Shown piece by piece: positions 37,522 to 46,450 of a stretch of 64,000 nucleotides of DNA (positions within the stretch are counted from its first letter, which is position 1; every line of letters starts with the position of its first letter). Origin of the DNA: Azospirillum thermophilum. GTDB lineage: Bacteria > Pseudomonadota > Alphaproteobacteria > Azospirillales > Azospirillaceae. The notes under the pieces are model-generated. The model was not told where the DNA came from and ran no database searches. It saw only the letters and a program-made list of their open reading frames with translations. The position numbers were made by a program, and so were the translations under genes. Where the stretch lies: NCBI RefSeq assembly GCF_003130795.1, contig NZ_CP029353.1, positions 2,474,984 to 2,538,983 of the forward strand, in the 5' to 3' direction.

Positions 37522-39898
37522 TCACCACATCCTTGACCAGAGCGCCCCGCGACAGGCGCAGCGCGTTGGCGATAACGATAAGGGAGGAGGAGGACATCGC
37601 CAAGGCGGCCAGAAGGGGCGTCAGCATCCCGGCCATGGCGAGCGGCACCGCGAACAGGTTGTAGACCAGCGCGATGGCGAAATTCTGCTTCACCAGCCGG
37701 CCGGAGCGCCGCGCCACCTCGTAGGCCTCGACGATCGGGCGCAGCATGCGGCCCTGGAACACCACGTCGGCGGCGGTCTGGCTGACGTCCACCGCGGTGG
37801 AGGGCGACATCGAGACCGAGGCGGCCGCCAGCGCCGGCGCGTCGTTCAGGCCGTCGCCGACCATCAGGACCTTGTGGCCGGCCGCCGCCAGCTCGGCCAG
37901 CGCGGCGGTCTTGTCGGCCGGGCTCTGTTCCGCCCGCCAGTCGGCGATGCCCAGCCGGCCGGCGACCGCCGCCACCGCCCCGCGCCGGTCGCCCGACAGC
38001 AGCCGCACCTGCAGCCCGCGCGCCTTCAGGGCGGCGACCACCGCCGCCGCGTCGGGGCGCGGCGCGTCGAGGAACAGGATACGCAGCGGGGCCGCCCCCG
38101 GCTTCGCCAGCCACAGCTCCGGCCCGGCGGCATCCTCGACCTCCTCCGGCGCGCCGGTGAAGCGGCGGCTGCCCAGCCGCAGTTCGCCCTCCGGCGTCGT
38201 CAGCGACAGACCGGCGCCCGGAACCTCCGTCACGCCTTCGGCGACCGGAACGCCCGGGACGGCCTGCGCAAGGGCGCGGGCCAGCGGATGGCGGCTGGTC
38301 CCGGCCAGCGCGGCGGCGAGCCGCAGATCCTGCGGGTCGATCCCGTCGAGCTGCGGGACCGGCCGCCCCTCCGTCAAGGTGCCCGTCTTGTCGAACACCA
38401 CCGTGTCGATGGCGGCCAGCCGCTCCAGCGCGGTGGCGGTCTTCAGCAGGGTGCCCTGGCGCATCAGCCGGCCGCTGGCGATCACCTGGACCACCGGCAC
38501 GGCCAGCGCCAGCGCGCAGGGGCAGGTGATGATCAGCACGGCGACCGCGTTCATCAGCGCCACCTGCCAGGGAACGCCGAAGCCGAACAGCCACATCAGG
38601 AAGGTGCTGAGCGCCGTGACATGCACGACCGGCGCATAGAGCCGCGAGACCCGGTCGGCGATGGCGACGTACTTGGCGCGGCCCTGCTCCGCCACCTCCA
38701 TCAGCCGGACGATCTCGGCCAGCAGCGTGCCCTCGCCCACCGCGGTGACCGTCAGGCGCAGCGGCGCGGTCAGGTTCAGCATGCCGGCGAAGACTTGGTC
38801 GCCCGGGCGCACGGTGCCGGGCACCGTCTCGCCGGTGATGAGGCCGGTGTCGAGGTCGGAGGTGCCGTCGCCGACCCGGCCGTCGACCGGGATGCGCTCG
38901 CCGACCGCGACCAGCACGGTGGTGCCCGGCGCCACCTGCTCCGGCGGAACGATGCGGCTGCGGCCGTCGGGGTCGAGCACGGTGACGGAGGCGGCGCGCA
39001 GGCCGAGGAGCTGTTCCGCGGCCGACCGCGCCCGGCCGCGGGCCCGCTGGTCGAGATAGCGGCCGATCAGCAGGAAGAACAGCAGCATCACCGCGCCGTC
39101 GAAATAGGCGTGCGGCCCGCTGTTCATCGTCTCGAACAGGCTCATGCCGGTGGCGAGCAGGACGCCGATGGTCACCGGCACGTCCATGTTGGTCCGACCG
39201 TGGCGCAGCGCCGAAAAGGCCGAATAGGCGAAGGGGCGCAGGCTGTAGGCGATGGCCGGCATGCAGATCAGGGCGGAGAGCCAGTGCATCAGGTCGCGCG
39301 TGGCGCTCCCCATGTCCTGGACATGGCCGGCCCACACCGATACCGACAGCAGCATCACGTTGCCGGCCGCGAAGCCGGCGACCGCCATGGACCGCAGGAG
39401 CCGCGTCTCCGACTTCTTCTGCTCGTCGCCCAGCCGTTCCGGATTGAAGGGAACGACGCGGTAGCCGAGCCGGGCGACCGTTCCCACCACCGCGTTGGCA
39501 TCGGTCGCCGCCGGATCCCAGCGGACGGTCAGGCGCCGGGTCGTCATGTTGAGCCGGGCATGACGCACCCCCGGCTGGCGGGCCAGCGCCGTCTCGATCA
39601 GCCAGACGCAGGCGGCGCACTGCAGCCCGTCCACCATCAGGTGCAGCGAGCGGCTGCCGTCCTGCTCCTCGCCGGCGTGGGGGGAATAGTCGATGACGGG
39701 AGCGTCGTCGCCTTCGGGACGCAGCGGACGGGCTGCGGGATCGACGCAGCGGCGCTCGTAGTAGCGCTCCAGCCCCAGCCCGCGGACGAGGTCGTAGGCC
39801 GCCGCACAGCCGGTGCAGCAGAAGGGGCCGCTCCCGTCGGAGGCGGTGGTGCCGCTGCCCTCCGGGTGGTCCTGTCCGCAGTGGAGGCAGGCCGTCAT
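37427..39898 (-). CDS. ccoI: Copper-translocating P-type ATPase CcoI (3' end probably frameshifted)
   Basis: About 793-823 aa inner-membrane copper exporter that supplies copper for cbb3 assembly. It has an N-terminal cysteine-rich segment (CLHCGQDH, CCTGCAAAYD), a heavy-metal domain with LQCAACVWLIE, the channel motif CPC, the phosphorylation site DKTGTLTEG and GDGLNDAPALAAA. The frame as written runs to 37427, overlapping ccoS by about 95 bases with a non-conserved tail. Adding one G at 37545-37548 (C on the plus strand) would end it at 37518 with TGA overlapping the ccoS ATG, which is the more natural arrangement. Confidence 0.93.
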   Translation of the reverse strand: MTACLHCGQDHPEGSGTTASDGSGPFCCTGCAAAYDLVRGLGLERYYERRCVDPAARPLRPEGDDAPVIDYSPHAGEEQDGSRSLHLMVDGLQCAACVWLIETALARQPGVRHARLNMTTRRLTVRWDPAATDANAVVGTVARLGYRVVPFNPERLGDEQKKSETRLLRSMAVAGFAAGNVMLLSVSVWAGHVQDMGSATRDLMHWLSALICMPAIAYSLRPFAYSAFSALRHGRTNMDVPVTIGVLLATGMSLFETMNSGPHAYFDGAVMLLFFLLIGRYLDQRARGRARSAAEQLLGLRAASVTVLDPDGRSRIVPPEQVAPGTTVLVAVGERIPVDGRVGDGTSDLDTGLITGETVPGTVRPGDQVFAGMLNLTAPLRLTVTAVGEGTLLAEIVRLMEVAEQGRAKYVAIADRVSRLYAPVVHVTALSTFLMWLFGFGVPWQVALMNAVAVLIITCPCALALAVPVVQVIASGRLMRQGTLLKTATALERLAAIDTVVFDKTGTLTEGRPVPQLDGIDPQDLRLAAALAGTSRHPLARALAQAVPGVPVAEGVTEVPGAGLSLTTPEGELRLGSRRFTGAPEEVEDAAGPELWLAKPGAAPLRILFLDAPRPDAAAVVAALKARGLQVRLLSGDRRGAVAAVAGRLGIADWRAEQSPADKTAALAELAAAGHKVLMVGDGLNDAPALAAASVSMSPSTAVDVSQTAADVVFQGRMLRPIVEAYEVARRSGRLVKQNFAIALVYNLFAVPLAMAGMLTPLLAALAMSSSSLIVIANALRLSRGALVKDVVNDRASLSDHDRAEPGAPGSGQLPVGAEVRAV

Positions 39899-39950
39899 GT
39901 CGCTGTTTCCCTTGCCGTGCCGAACCCGGTCCGCGCGTCGGTGGACCGCC

Positions 39951-40475
39951 TCACTTCACCCAGATGCGCTTCTGGTCCTGGTAGTCGCCGCTGGAATGGT
40001 CGACCACCAGGCGCATGTCCCACTGGCCGGGCAGCGTCAGCGTCACCGGAGCGGCGTAGCGGCCCTCGCCCAGATAGGGCAGGTCCAGCGTCTGGTCGTG
40101 CCCCTCGCTGGTCGGACGGATGAAGGTGACGCGGACCTTGGCATCCTTCAGCAGGTTGCCGTGCTTGTCGTGCAGGGTCACCGCGACGAGCCCCTTCAGC
40201 GGATCGGTGCCGGTGAACTCCAGCCCGACCTTCCAGCCGCGCTCCGCCTGGGCGCGGGCACCAGCGAGATCCTCGTTGTAGCGGATGCCTTTCAGGAAAT
40301 GCTGTTCGGTCTGGACGCCGGTCCAGGTGGAGAGCGCGAAGTGCAGCATCACGCCGTTCACCGCGATCACCACGGCGAAGCCGGCCACGAACAGCCAGGG
40401 AATGTACCAGCCCGGCTGACGGGGGGAGCGGGGCGTGGAGCGGCGGGAATGGCCGGCGGCGGAGCTCATGGACAT
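39951..40475 (-). CDS. ccoH: Cbb3 oxidase assembly protein CcoH
   Basis: 174-aa FixH/CcoH. One membrane anchor (WYIPWLFVAGFAVVIAVNGV) precedes a periplasmic beta domain; HFALSTWTGVQTEQHFLKG is the family signature. It is required for cbb3 maturation and stays bound to the complex. It lies between ccoG and ccoI in the usual order. Confidence 0.93.
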   Translation of the reverse strand: MSMSSAAGHSRRSTPRSPRQPGWYIPWLFVAGFAVVIAVNGVMLHFALSTWTGVQTEQHFLKGIRYNEDLAGARAQAERGWKVGLEFTGTDPLKGLVAVTLHDKHGNLLKDAKVRVTFIRPTSEGHDQTLDLPYLGEGRYAAPVTLTLPGQWDMRLVVDHSSGDYQDQKRIWVK

Positions 40476-40556
40476 GCGTCTCTCTCGGGGATTGCTGCGT
40501 CAGATGGGGAGGCTTGTCCGGAAAGGAAGGCCTCGTTGGCGGCTCGGCGGTTTTCC

Positions 40557-42032
40557 TCAGCGGCTTTCGGGAGCCATGAAGACCGTCTCGTACTGCGCCG
40601 TCTCGCCGTCGGCCGATCGCAGGACCATCCGCAGGGGCTGCGAGGGGGCCTTCAGGCTGCCGCCGGGCGCCGTCACGAAGACGCGGTAGGTCGCCACCAT
40701 GTCCGGGTCCGCGGTCAGCCGCTGGCTGGAGGCCTGCGCCTCCTGCCCGTCGCCGGCCAGCGCGATGGTGGCCCCGGGCAGGCCGTCCACCGTCAGCGTG
40801 TAGGCCCGCGGGTCGCGCGTCATGTTGGCGATCTTGAAGGTGTAGGCGTTGCGCACGCTGCCGTCGGACAGGGCGACATAGAGCGGCGCGCGGTCGCGCA
40901 GCACGCTGATGTCCAGCCCCGGCTTCAGGATCAGGCCGACCGTGATGGCGCCGCCGATGACCAGCATCAGCAGGCTGTAGATGACGGTGCGCGGGCGGAT
41001 CAGGCGGAAGGGCGTCGGCTTGCCGGTGGCGGCGACGGAGACCTGGCTGGTCTGGGTGTCGAAGCGCACCAAGCCGGTCGGCCGGCCGATCTTGGTCATG
41101 ATGTCGTCGCAGGCGTCGACGCACAGCCCGCAGCCGATACACTGCATCTGCAGCCCGTCGCGGATGTCGATGCCCATCGGGCAGACCTGGACGCAGTTGT
41201 AGCAGTCGATGCAGTCGCCGAGACCGGCCGCCTGCCGCTCCTCCCAGCTCTGCGACTTGCGCACCGGCCCGCGCCCCTCGCCGCGCCACTCCTCATAGGT
41301 GACGATCAGGCTGTCCTCGTCGATCATTGCCGACTGGAAGCGCGGCCACGGGCACATGTAGGTGCAGACCTGCTCGCGCGCGAAGCCGGCGAGCAGGTAG
41401 GTCGTGGCGGTGAAGAGGCCGATGAAGCCGATGGCGGTCATCGGCGCCTCGAACCGCAGCATCTGGCCCAGCAGCGTGGGCGCGTCGGTGAAGTAGAAGA
41501 TCCAGGCGCCGCCGGTCGCCAGCGCGATCAGCAGCCAGATGGCGTTCTTCAGCAGCTTGCGGCCCAGCTTCGCCGGCGTCCATTTGCCCTGGTCCAGACG
41601 GATGCGCTGGCTGCGGTCCCCTTCGACCAGCCGCTCCACCCAGACATAGAGGTCGGTCCACACGGTCTGCGGACAGGCGAAGCCGCACCATACGCGCCCG
41701 GCCAGCGAGGTCGCGAGGAACAGTCCCAGCGCCGCCAGGATCAGCGCACCGGTCAGGAAATAGATCTGCTGCGGCCACAGCTCGACGAAGAACAGGTAGA
41801 AGCGGCGGTTGGCGAGATCGAGCAGAACCGCCTGGTCCGGCGCGTTCGGCCCGCGGTCCCAGCGGATCCAGGGCAGGATGTAGTAGATGCCCAGCATGAT
41901 CGCCAACGCGATCCACTTGATCCGCCGAAACGTCCCGTGCACGGCCTTGGGATAGACCTTGCTGTGCTTCTGGTACAGCGAGCGGGAGGGGCGCTTCTCG
42001 ACCTTGGTTGGTGCTTCGGCGGTCGTGGTCAT
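40557..42032 (-). CDS. ccoG: Cbb3 oxidase-associated ferredoxin-like protein CcoG
   Basis: About 491 aa. Several membrane segments surround two 4Fe-4S motifs (CIDCYNCVQVCP and CIGCGLCVDAC); a further CxxxCP motif sits in VWCGFACPQTVWTDLYVW. A C-terminal immunoglobulin-like domain (FixG_C) ends the protein. Thought to act as a cupric reductase for cbb3 assembly. An ATG two codons earlier is possible. A degenerate Fnr box lies about 115 bases upstream. Confidence 0.94.
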   Translation of the reverse strand: MTTTAEAPTKVEKRPSRSLYQKHSKVYPKAVHGTFRRIKWIALAIMLGIYYILPWIRWDRGPNAPDQAVLLDLANRRFYLFFVELWPQQIYFLTGALILAALGLFLATSLAGRVWCGFACPQTVWTDLYVWVERLVEGDRSQRIRLDQGKWTPAKLGRKLLKNAIWLLIALATGGAWIFYFTDAPTLLGQMLRFEAPMTAIGFIGLFTATTYLLAGFAREQVCTYMCPWPRFQSAMIDEDSLIVTYEEWRGEGRGPVRKSQSWEERQAAGLGDCIDCYNCVQVCPMGIDIRDGLQMQCIGCGLCVDACDDIMTKIGRPTGLVRFDTQTSQVSVAATGKPTPFRLIRPRTVIYSLLMLVIGGAITVGLILKPGLDISVLRDRAPLYVALSDGSVRNAYTFKIANMTRDPRAYTLTVDGLPGATIALAGDGQEAQASSQRLTADPDMVATYRVFVTAPGGSLKAPSQPLRMVLRSADGETAQYETVFMAPESR

Positions 42033-42118
42033 CGGCATTTGCCTCTTGTGCGGGCCATTCTGGCGGAATAGGCCGCGTGGGCGCGGCCGAGCCGAGATTG
42101 GACGGCTGAACCGCGACA

Positions 42119-42160
42119 ACTATGGCGACCGATTGCCGCAGGAGCATTGCGCTGGATCAA
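42119..42160 (-). promoter_or_regulatory. Degenerate Fnr box and -10 before ccoG
   Basis: TTGCGCTGGATCAA (42147-42160) matches TTGAT-N4-ATCAA at eight of ten positions. With its centre at -41.5, a -10 is expected near 42119-42124, where the minus strand reads CATAGT. This would allow oxygen control of ccoGHIS apart from ccoNOQP. Confidence 0.5.
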
Positions 42161-42204
42161 AAGCGGGGGCGGCGCGCCCCGCGCCCCGCTCCCCGGCCAT
42201 CCGC

Positions 42205-42239
42205 AAAAGAAAAGTGCCGGGAAGTTTCCCTCCCGGCAC
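42205..42239 (-). terminator. Rho-independent terminator of ccoNOQP
   Basis: A perfect 9-bp stem (GTGCCGGGA, 42214-42222, with TCCCGGCAC, 42231-42239) is followed on the minus strand by TTTTCTTTT. It lies about 30 bases past the ccoP stop and separates ccoNOQP from ccoGHIS. Confidence 0.93.
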
Positions 42240-42271
42240 GATTCGAACCATCCGGAACCCCGGCGGCCAGC

Positions 42272-43162
42272 TTACTTGCCGCCGCCCAGGTTGTGGACGT
42301 AGACGGCCAGCGACTTGATCGTCGCATCGTCCAGGCGCTTCGCCCAAGCGGGCATCATGCCGGCGCGGCCGTTGGTGATCGTCTCGACAAGGTTGGCCTT
42401 GTCGCCGCCGTAGAGCCAGTTGCTCTGCACCAGCGGCGGAGCGCCGATACCGTCGAGGCCGGCCGCGACCGAGCCCTGGGCCTGGTCGCCGTGGCAGGCG
42501 ACGCAGTTCTCCTCGAACACCGTCTTGCCCTTGGCGACCTTGGCCGGGTCGGCCTGCTTCTTGTTCAGCGACAGGATGTAGTCCGTCACCTGATCGATCT
42601 GCTCACGGTTCAGGATGCCGTCCTTGCCGAACGCCGTCATGCCGGTACCCGGAGTGCCGCGGGTCGCGCCGTCATCCGCACGGATGCCGTGCTGGATGGT
42701 CTGGTAGATGTCGGCGGTGCTGCCGCCCCACAGCCAGACGTCGTCCGCCAGCGTCGGGAAGCCCTTGCCGCCCTGGCCGCCGGCGCCGTGGCACGCCGCG
42801 CAGTTCTCGTTGAAGTAGGAGCGCCCGCCGGCCATGGCGAAGGCCAGCAGATCCTTGTCCTTCTGGATCTCGTCCACCGACTTGCCGGCGATGGCGTCCA
42901 GGTACTTCTTCTGGCCGGCCTTCGCCTCGGCGATCTTCTGGACCACGTCCTCGCGCTGCGAGTAGCCGAGCAGACCCTTGGTGTAGGTGCTGCCCAGCGG
43001 CCACGCCGGGTAGAGGACATAGTAGACCAGAGACCAGGCGATGCAGACGTAGAAGATGTACAGCCACCACTTGGGCAGCGGGTTGTTCAGCTCGCGCAGG
43101 CCGTCCCACTCGTGGCCGGTGGTTTCGACCCCGGACAGCTCGTCCTTGATTTTCTGTGCCAT
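42272..43162 (-). CDS. ccoP: Cbb3 oxidase subunit III, diheme cytochrome c
   Basis: 296 aa. An N-terminal anchor (WWLYIFYVCIAWSLVYYVLY) is followed by two periplasmic cytochrome c domains, each with a CxxCH heme site (CAACH and CVACH) and a distal Met. It passes electrons from soluble cytochrome c to CcoO. Length and order are normal. Confidence 0.96.
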   Translation of the reverse strand: MAQKIKDELSGVETTGHEWDGLRELNNPLPKWWLYIFYVCIAWSLVYYVLYPAWPLGSTYTKGLLGYSQREDVVQKIAEAKAGQKKYLDAIAGKSVDEIQKDKDLLAFAMAGGRSYFNENCAACHGAGGQGGKGFPTLADDVWLWGGSTADIYQTIQHGIRADDGATRGTPGTGMTAFGKDGILNREQIDQVTDYILSLNKKQADPAKVAKGKTVFEENCVACHGDQAQGSVAAGLDGIGAPPLVQSNWLYGGDKANLVETITNGRAGMMPAWAKRLDDATIKSLAVYVHNLGGGK

Positions 43163-43165
43163 GGT

Positions 43166-43327
43166 CTAAAACTCCTGACCATCATCCTTGAGCGGGATCC
43201 GGGCGGCCTCTTCGAAGGTACGCCGGTTTCCGGGCCACATGGCGTAGACCAGAATCCCGGTGAGCAGCAGCATCAGCCAGATCGTCCAGAACGACCGGAG
43301 CGCGACCGTAATCGAATCAAGGTCCAT
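43166..43327 (-). CDS. ccoQ: Cbb3 oxidase subunit CcoQ
   Basis: 53 aa. One membrane segment (FWTIWLMLLLTGILVYAMWP) is followed by NRRTFEEAARIPLKDD, the typical CcoQ tail. It stabilises the oxidase. It is too short for usual gene finders but sits exactly between ccoO and ccoP. Confidence 0.95.
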   Translation of the reverse strand: MDLDSITVALRSFWTIWLMLLLTGILVYAMWPGNRRTFEEAARIPLKDDGQEF

Positions 43328-43339
43328 GGATCCCTCCGA

Positions 43340-44083
43340 TTACTGCTGGAGCTGCTTGGGCGACTGGTACTTGGTGAAGTCCACCATGGTGCCCAGCACC
43401 TGCAGGTAGGCCACAAGGGCGTCCATTTCGGTGACGGTCTTGTTGCCGGTGAAGTTCGCGACCACGGCCTTCGGGTAGCGCTTCAGCAGGGCGGCGCTGT
43501 CGCCGTCCGGGTTCTTCTGCGCTTCCAGGTCGGCCTTGGCGTTGGCGATCTGCTCATCCGTGTAGGGAACGCCGACGACCCGCAGGGTCTTCATGTGATC
43601 CTGGATGTCGCCATAGCTCAGCGGACGGTCCTTCATCCAGGAATAGCCCGGCATGATGGATTCCGGCACCACGGCCCGCGGGTCGACCAGGTGGGCGACC
43701 TGCCAGTCGTTGGAGTACTTGCCGCCGACGCGCGCAAGGTCCGGACCGGTACGCTTGGAGCCCCACTGGAACGGGTGGTCGTACATGCTCTCCGCCGCCA
43801 GCGAGTAGTGGCCGTAACGCTCCACCTCGTCGCGGAACGGACGGACCTGCTGGCTGTGGCAGTTGTAGCAGCCTTCGCGGTAGTAGATGTTCTGGCCGGC
43901 CAGTTCGAGCGGCGAATAGGGACGGACCCCGTCCACCTTCTCGATGGTCGATTCGATGGTGAAGAGCGGGACGATCTGCACCAGACCACCGATGGACACG
44001 GTGATCAGGATCAGGACGATGAGCAGAAGGGTGTTCCGCTCGATCGTGTCGTGGCTGAAGCCCTGGTTTTGCTGCTGTGCCAT
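43340..44083 (-). CDS. ccoO: Cbb3 oxidase subunit II, monoheme cytochrome c
   Basis: 247 aa. An N-terminal anchor precedes a cytochrome c domain with heme site [12 protein letters not shown], part of the conserved [10 protein letters not shown] motif. Distal Met in [10 protein letters not shown]. It transfers electrons from CcoP to the catalytic subunit. GGAGGAACC precedes the ATG. Confidence 0.96.
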   Translation of the reverse strand: MAQQQNQGFSHDTIERNTLLLIVLILITVSIGGLVQIVPLFTIESTIEKVDGVRPYSPLELAGQNIYYREGCYNCHSQQVRPFRDEVERYGHYSLAAESMYDHPFQWGSKRTGPDLARVGGKYSNDWQVAHLVDPRAVVPESIMPGYSWMKDRPLSYGDIQDHMKTLRVVGVPYTDEQIANAKADLEAQKNPDGDSAALLKRYPKAVVANFTGNKTVTEMDALVAYLQVLGTMVDFTKYQSPKQLQQ

Positions 44084-44101
44084 TATGGGTTCCTCCGGGC
44101 G

Positions 44102-45597
44102 TCAGGCCGCACCGACCGCCGCCTTGTGCGGGGCGGAGGCGTAAGGCTTCTCGATGCGGACGTCACCCTTGGCCGTGCGCCACAGGTTGTAGACCATGAT
44201 CAGGGCACCGGCGACGAACAGGACGCCACCGCAGGCACGGATCACGTAGAACGGATGCATGGCGGCGACCGTCTCGACGAACGAGTACTGCAGGAAGCCC
44301 AGGTTGTCGTACGCGCGCCACATCAGGCCCTGCATGATGCCGGACACCCACATGGCGGTGATGTAGAGGACGATGCCGATGGTGGCGGTCCAGAAGTGGT
44401 AGCTGACCAGACGCAGGCTGTAGAGCTGCTTGCGCTTCCACAGGACCGGGACGAGGTAGTAGATCGCGCCGAAGGAGATGAAGGCCACCCAGCCCAGCGC
44501 ACCGGAGTGCACGTGGCCGACCGTCCAGTCCGTGTAGTGGGACAGGGCGTTGACCGGCTTCACCGACATCAGCGGGCCTTCGAAGGTGGACATGCCGTAG
44601 AAGGCGACCGAGGTGACCAGGAAGCGCAGGACCGGGTCGGTGCGCAGCTTGTCCCAGGCACCCGACAGGGTCATGATGCCGTTGATCATGCCGCCCCAGG
44701 AGGGCATCCACAGCATCACCGAGAAGGTCATGCCCAGCGTCTGCGCCCAGTCCGGCAGGGCGGTGTAGTGCAGGTGGTGCGGACCGGCCCAGATGTAGAG
44801 GAAGATCAGGGTCCAGAAGTGGACGATCGACAGGCGGTAGGAGTAGACCGGCCGCTCGGCGCGCTTCGGCACGAAATAGTACATGATGCCGAGGAAGCCG
44901 GCGGTCAGGAAGAAGCCGACCGCGTTGTGGCCGTACCACCACTGCACCATCGCGCTCTGCACGCCCGACACGACCGAGTAGGACTTCATGCCGAACAGCG
45001 ACACCGGCACGTTGATGTTGTTGCCGAGGTGCAGGATGGCGACGGTCAGGATGAACGCCATGAAGAACCAGTTCGCCACGTAGATGTGCGACTCACGCCG
45101 CGTCATCACCGTGCCGACGAACTGGACCGCATAGAGCACCCAGATGACCGTCAGGTACAGGTCGAGGATCCACTCGGGCTCCGCGTACTCCTTGCCCTGG
45201 GTGTAGCCCAGCACGTAGGACAAAGCGGCGAGCACGATGAAGATGTTGTAGTTCCAGAACAGGAACTTCGCCAGCCCTTCGCCCCGAAGAGATGCTGACG
45301 GCAGGTGCGCTGCACCGAATAGAGCGACGTCGCGAACAGGACGTTGCCGCCGAACGCGAAGATCACGGCCGAGGTGTGGACCGGGCGCAGACGGCCGAAG
45401 CTCGTCCACTCCAGGCCCAGGTTCAGCGCGGGGAACGCCAGCTGGAACGCGATGAACGTGCCGGCCAGGAAGCCGACCACACCCCAGAACACTGCAGCGA
45501 TCACGAAAAGTCGGACGGCTTCCTCATGGTAACGCACGTCGTCCGACACCCGCTGGCTGCCCAGGGCGGCCCCTGGAGTCAGAGTCGCTGATGTCAT
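44102..45597 (-). CDS. ccoN: Cbb3 oxidase catalytic subunit I, with an apparent 1-base frameshift
   Basis: About 498 aa after repair; the oxygen-reducing heme-copper subunit that pumps protons. The N-terminal frame (ATG 45597) includes the heme ligand in [15 protein letters not shown] and stops making sense after [12 protein letters not shown]. The second frame continues [17 protein letters not shown] and holds [22 protein letters not shown] and [10 protein letters not shown], the copper and heme histidines. One added G in the run at 45282-45285 (C on the plus strand) joins them. An intact ccoN is expected, because its partners ccoO, ccoQ and ccoP are intact. Confidence 0.94.
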
Positions 45598-45743
45598 TCA
45601 ATCTCTCCCGTTTGCCCCGGGCGGCTGGACGCCGCACCCTCTGGGATGCACCACCGCTGGGTACGTACTGTTAAGGAGGGGGACAGATCGCGGACGGATA
45701 CGCGCAAAAACGGTGCCGATCGCTTCTGCCTCCAATAATCGGC

Positions 45744-45785
45744 AATATGTGGAGGGGGGGTTCCGGCAACATTGATCTACGTCAA
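45744..45785 (-). promoter_or_regulatory. Fnr box (anaerobox) and -10 of ccoN
   Basis: TTGATCTACGTCAA (45772-45785) matches TTGAT-N4-(A/G)TCAA. Placed at -41.5, it predicts a -10 at 45749-45744 on the minus strand, which reads CATATT. The ccoN leader would be about 140 bases. A start toward the plus-strand gene has no comparable -10. Confidence 0.8.
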
Positions 45786-45817
45786 CGACGCCTGTGGGTG
45801 AGGGTCGTCATCGTCCG

Positions 45818-46432
45818 ATGTCCTCGCAATCCGACAGAACGGGAATGGACGAGAGCTTCATCGCGAAACCGCTTGGACGGCGCCAGATCGACCAGGCCTA
45901 CCCCTTGATCTGCGCGATCTCACCGGGTCTCGCGGTCGAGCGGTGGCGCGCATTTGCCGCAGCCCTGCTCGACCGGAACGGGCAGTCCGCCCTGCCGGCG
46001 GGCATCATGACGGTGCAGAACGCCAACGGCTACATCCACGGCCTCTTCTCCTATGCGGTGGAGGAGGACCTGCGCCATGGGCCGGCGCTGGTGGTGGACA
46101 ATTTCGTGGTCATGGACCTGTTCGACCTCGGCGGTGCCGCCGAGGTGCTGCTGCGCGCGATGGAGGCGCTGGCCGCCCGGCTCGGCTGCACCGCCATCCA
46201 CACCAACCTGCCGGAGGCCTATGCCATCCTGACCGGGGCGGAGAACCCGGTGATGGCCTGTTTCCGCGGCCAGGGCCACCGGATGGAGACGATGCGGCTG
46301 TGCAAGCCGCTGGGTGGCGCCAACGACAACGGCAGCCGGGACGGGGATGCCGCCGGCTGCGCCGGAAGCGACGGCGGCGAAGCCGCCGCGACGGGGCGGA
46401 CGCCCAGCCGGCCATTGCGCCACAACGATTAG
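45818..46432 (+). CDS. GNAT-like hypothetical protein
   Basis: About 204 aa. The middle resembles an acetyltransferase fold (HGPALVVDNFVVMDLFDLGG, then LLRAMEALAARLGCTAIH and a GQGHRMETMRL ending), but no clear acetyl-CoA loop is visible. The last 45 residues are low-complexity Gly/Ala/Asp. Start uncertain: ATG at 45818 or 45845. Divergent from ccoN, sharing the region with the Fnr box; oxygen control is possible. Function unknown. Confidence 0.62.
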   Translation: MSSQSDRTGMDESFIAKPLGRRQIDQAYPLICAISPGLAVERWRAFAAALLDRNGQSALPAGIMTVQNANGYIHGLFSYAVEEDLRHGPALVVDNFVVMDLFDLGGAAEVLLRAMEALAARLGCTAIHTNLPEAYAILTGAENPVMACFRGQGHRMETMRLCKPLGGANDNGSRDGDAAGCAGSDGGEAAATGRTPSRPLRHND

Positions 46433-46450
46433 CCGCTAGGATGCGGCGTC

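Noticed and set aside
42122..45298. A 1058-codon plus-strand open frame across ccoP, ccoO and ccoN
   Set aside because: It covers three certain genes on the other strand and has no domain; a frame shadow.
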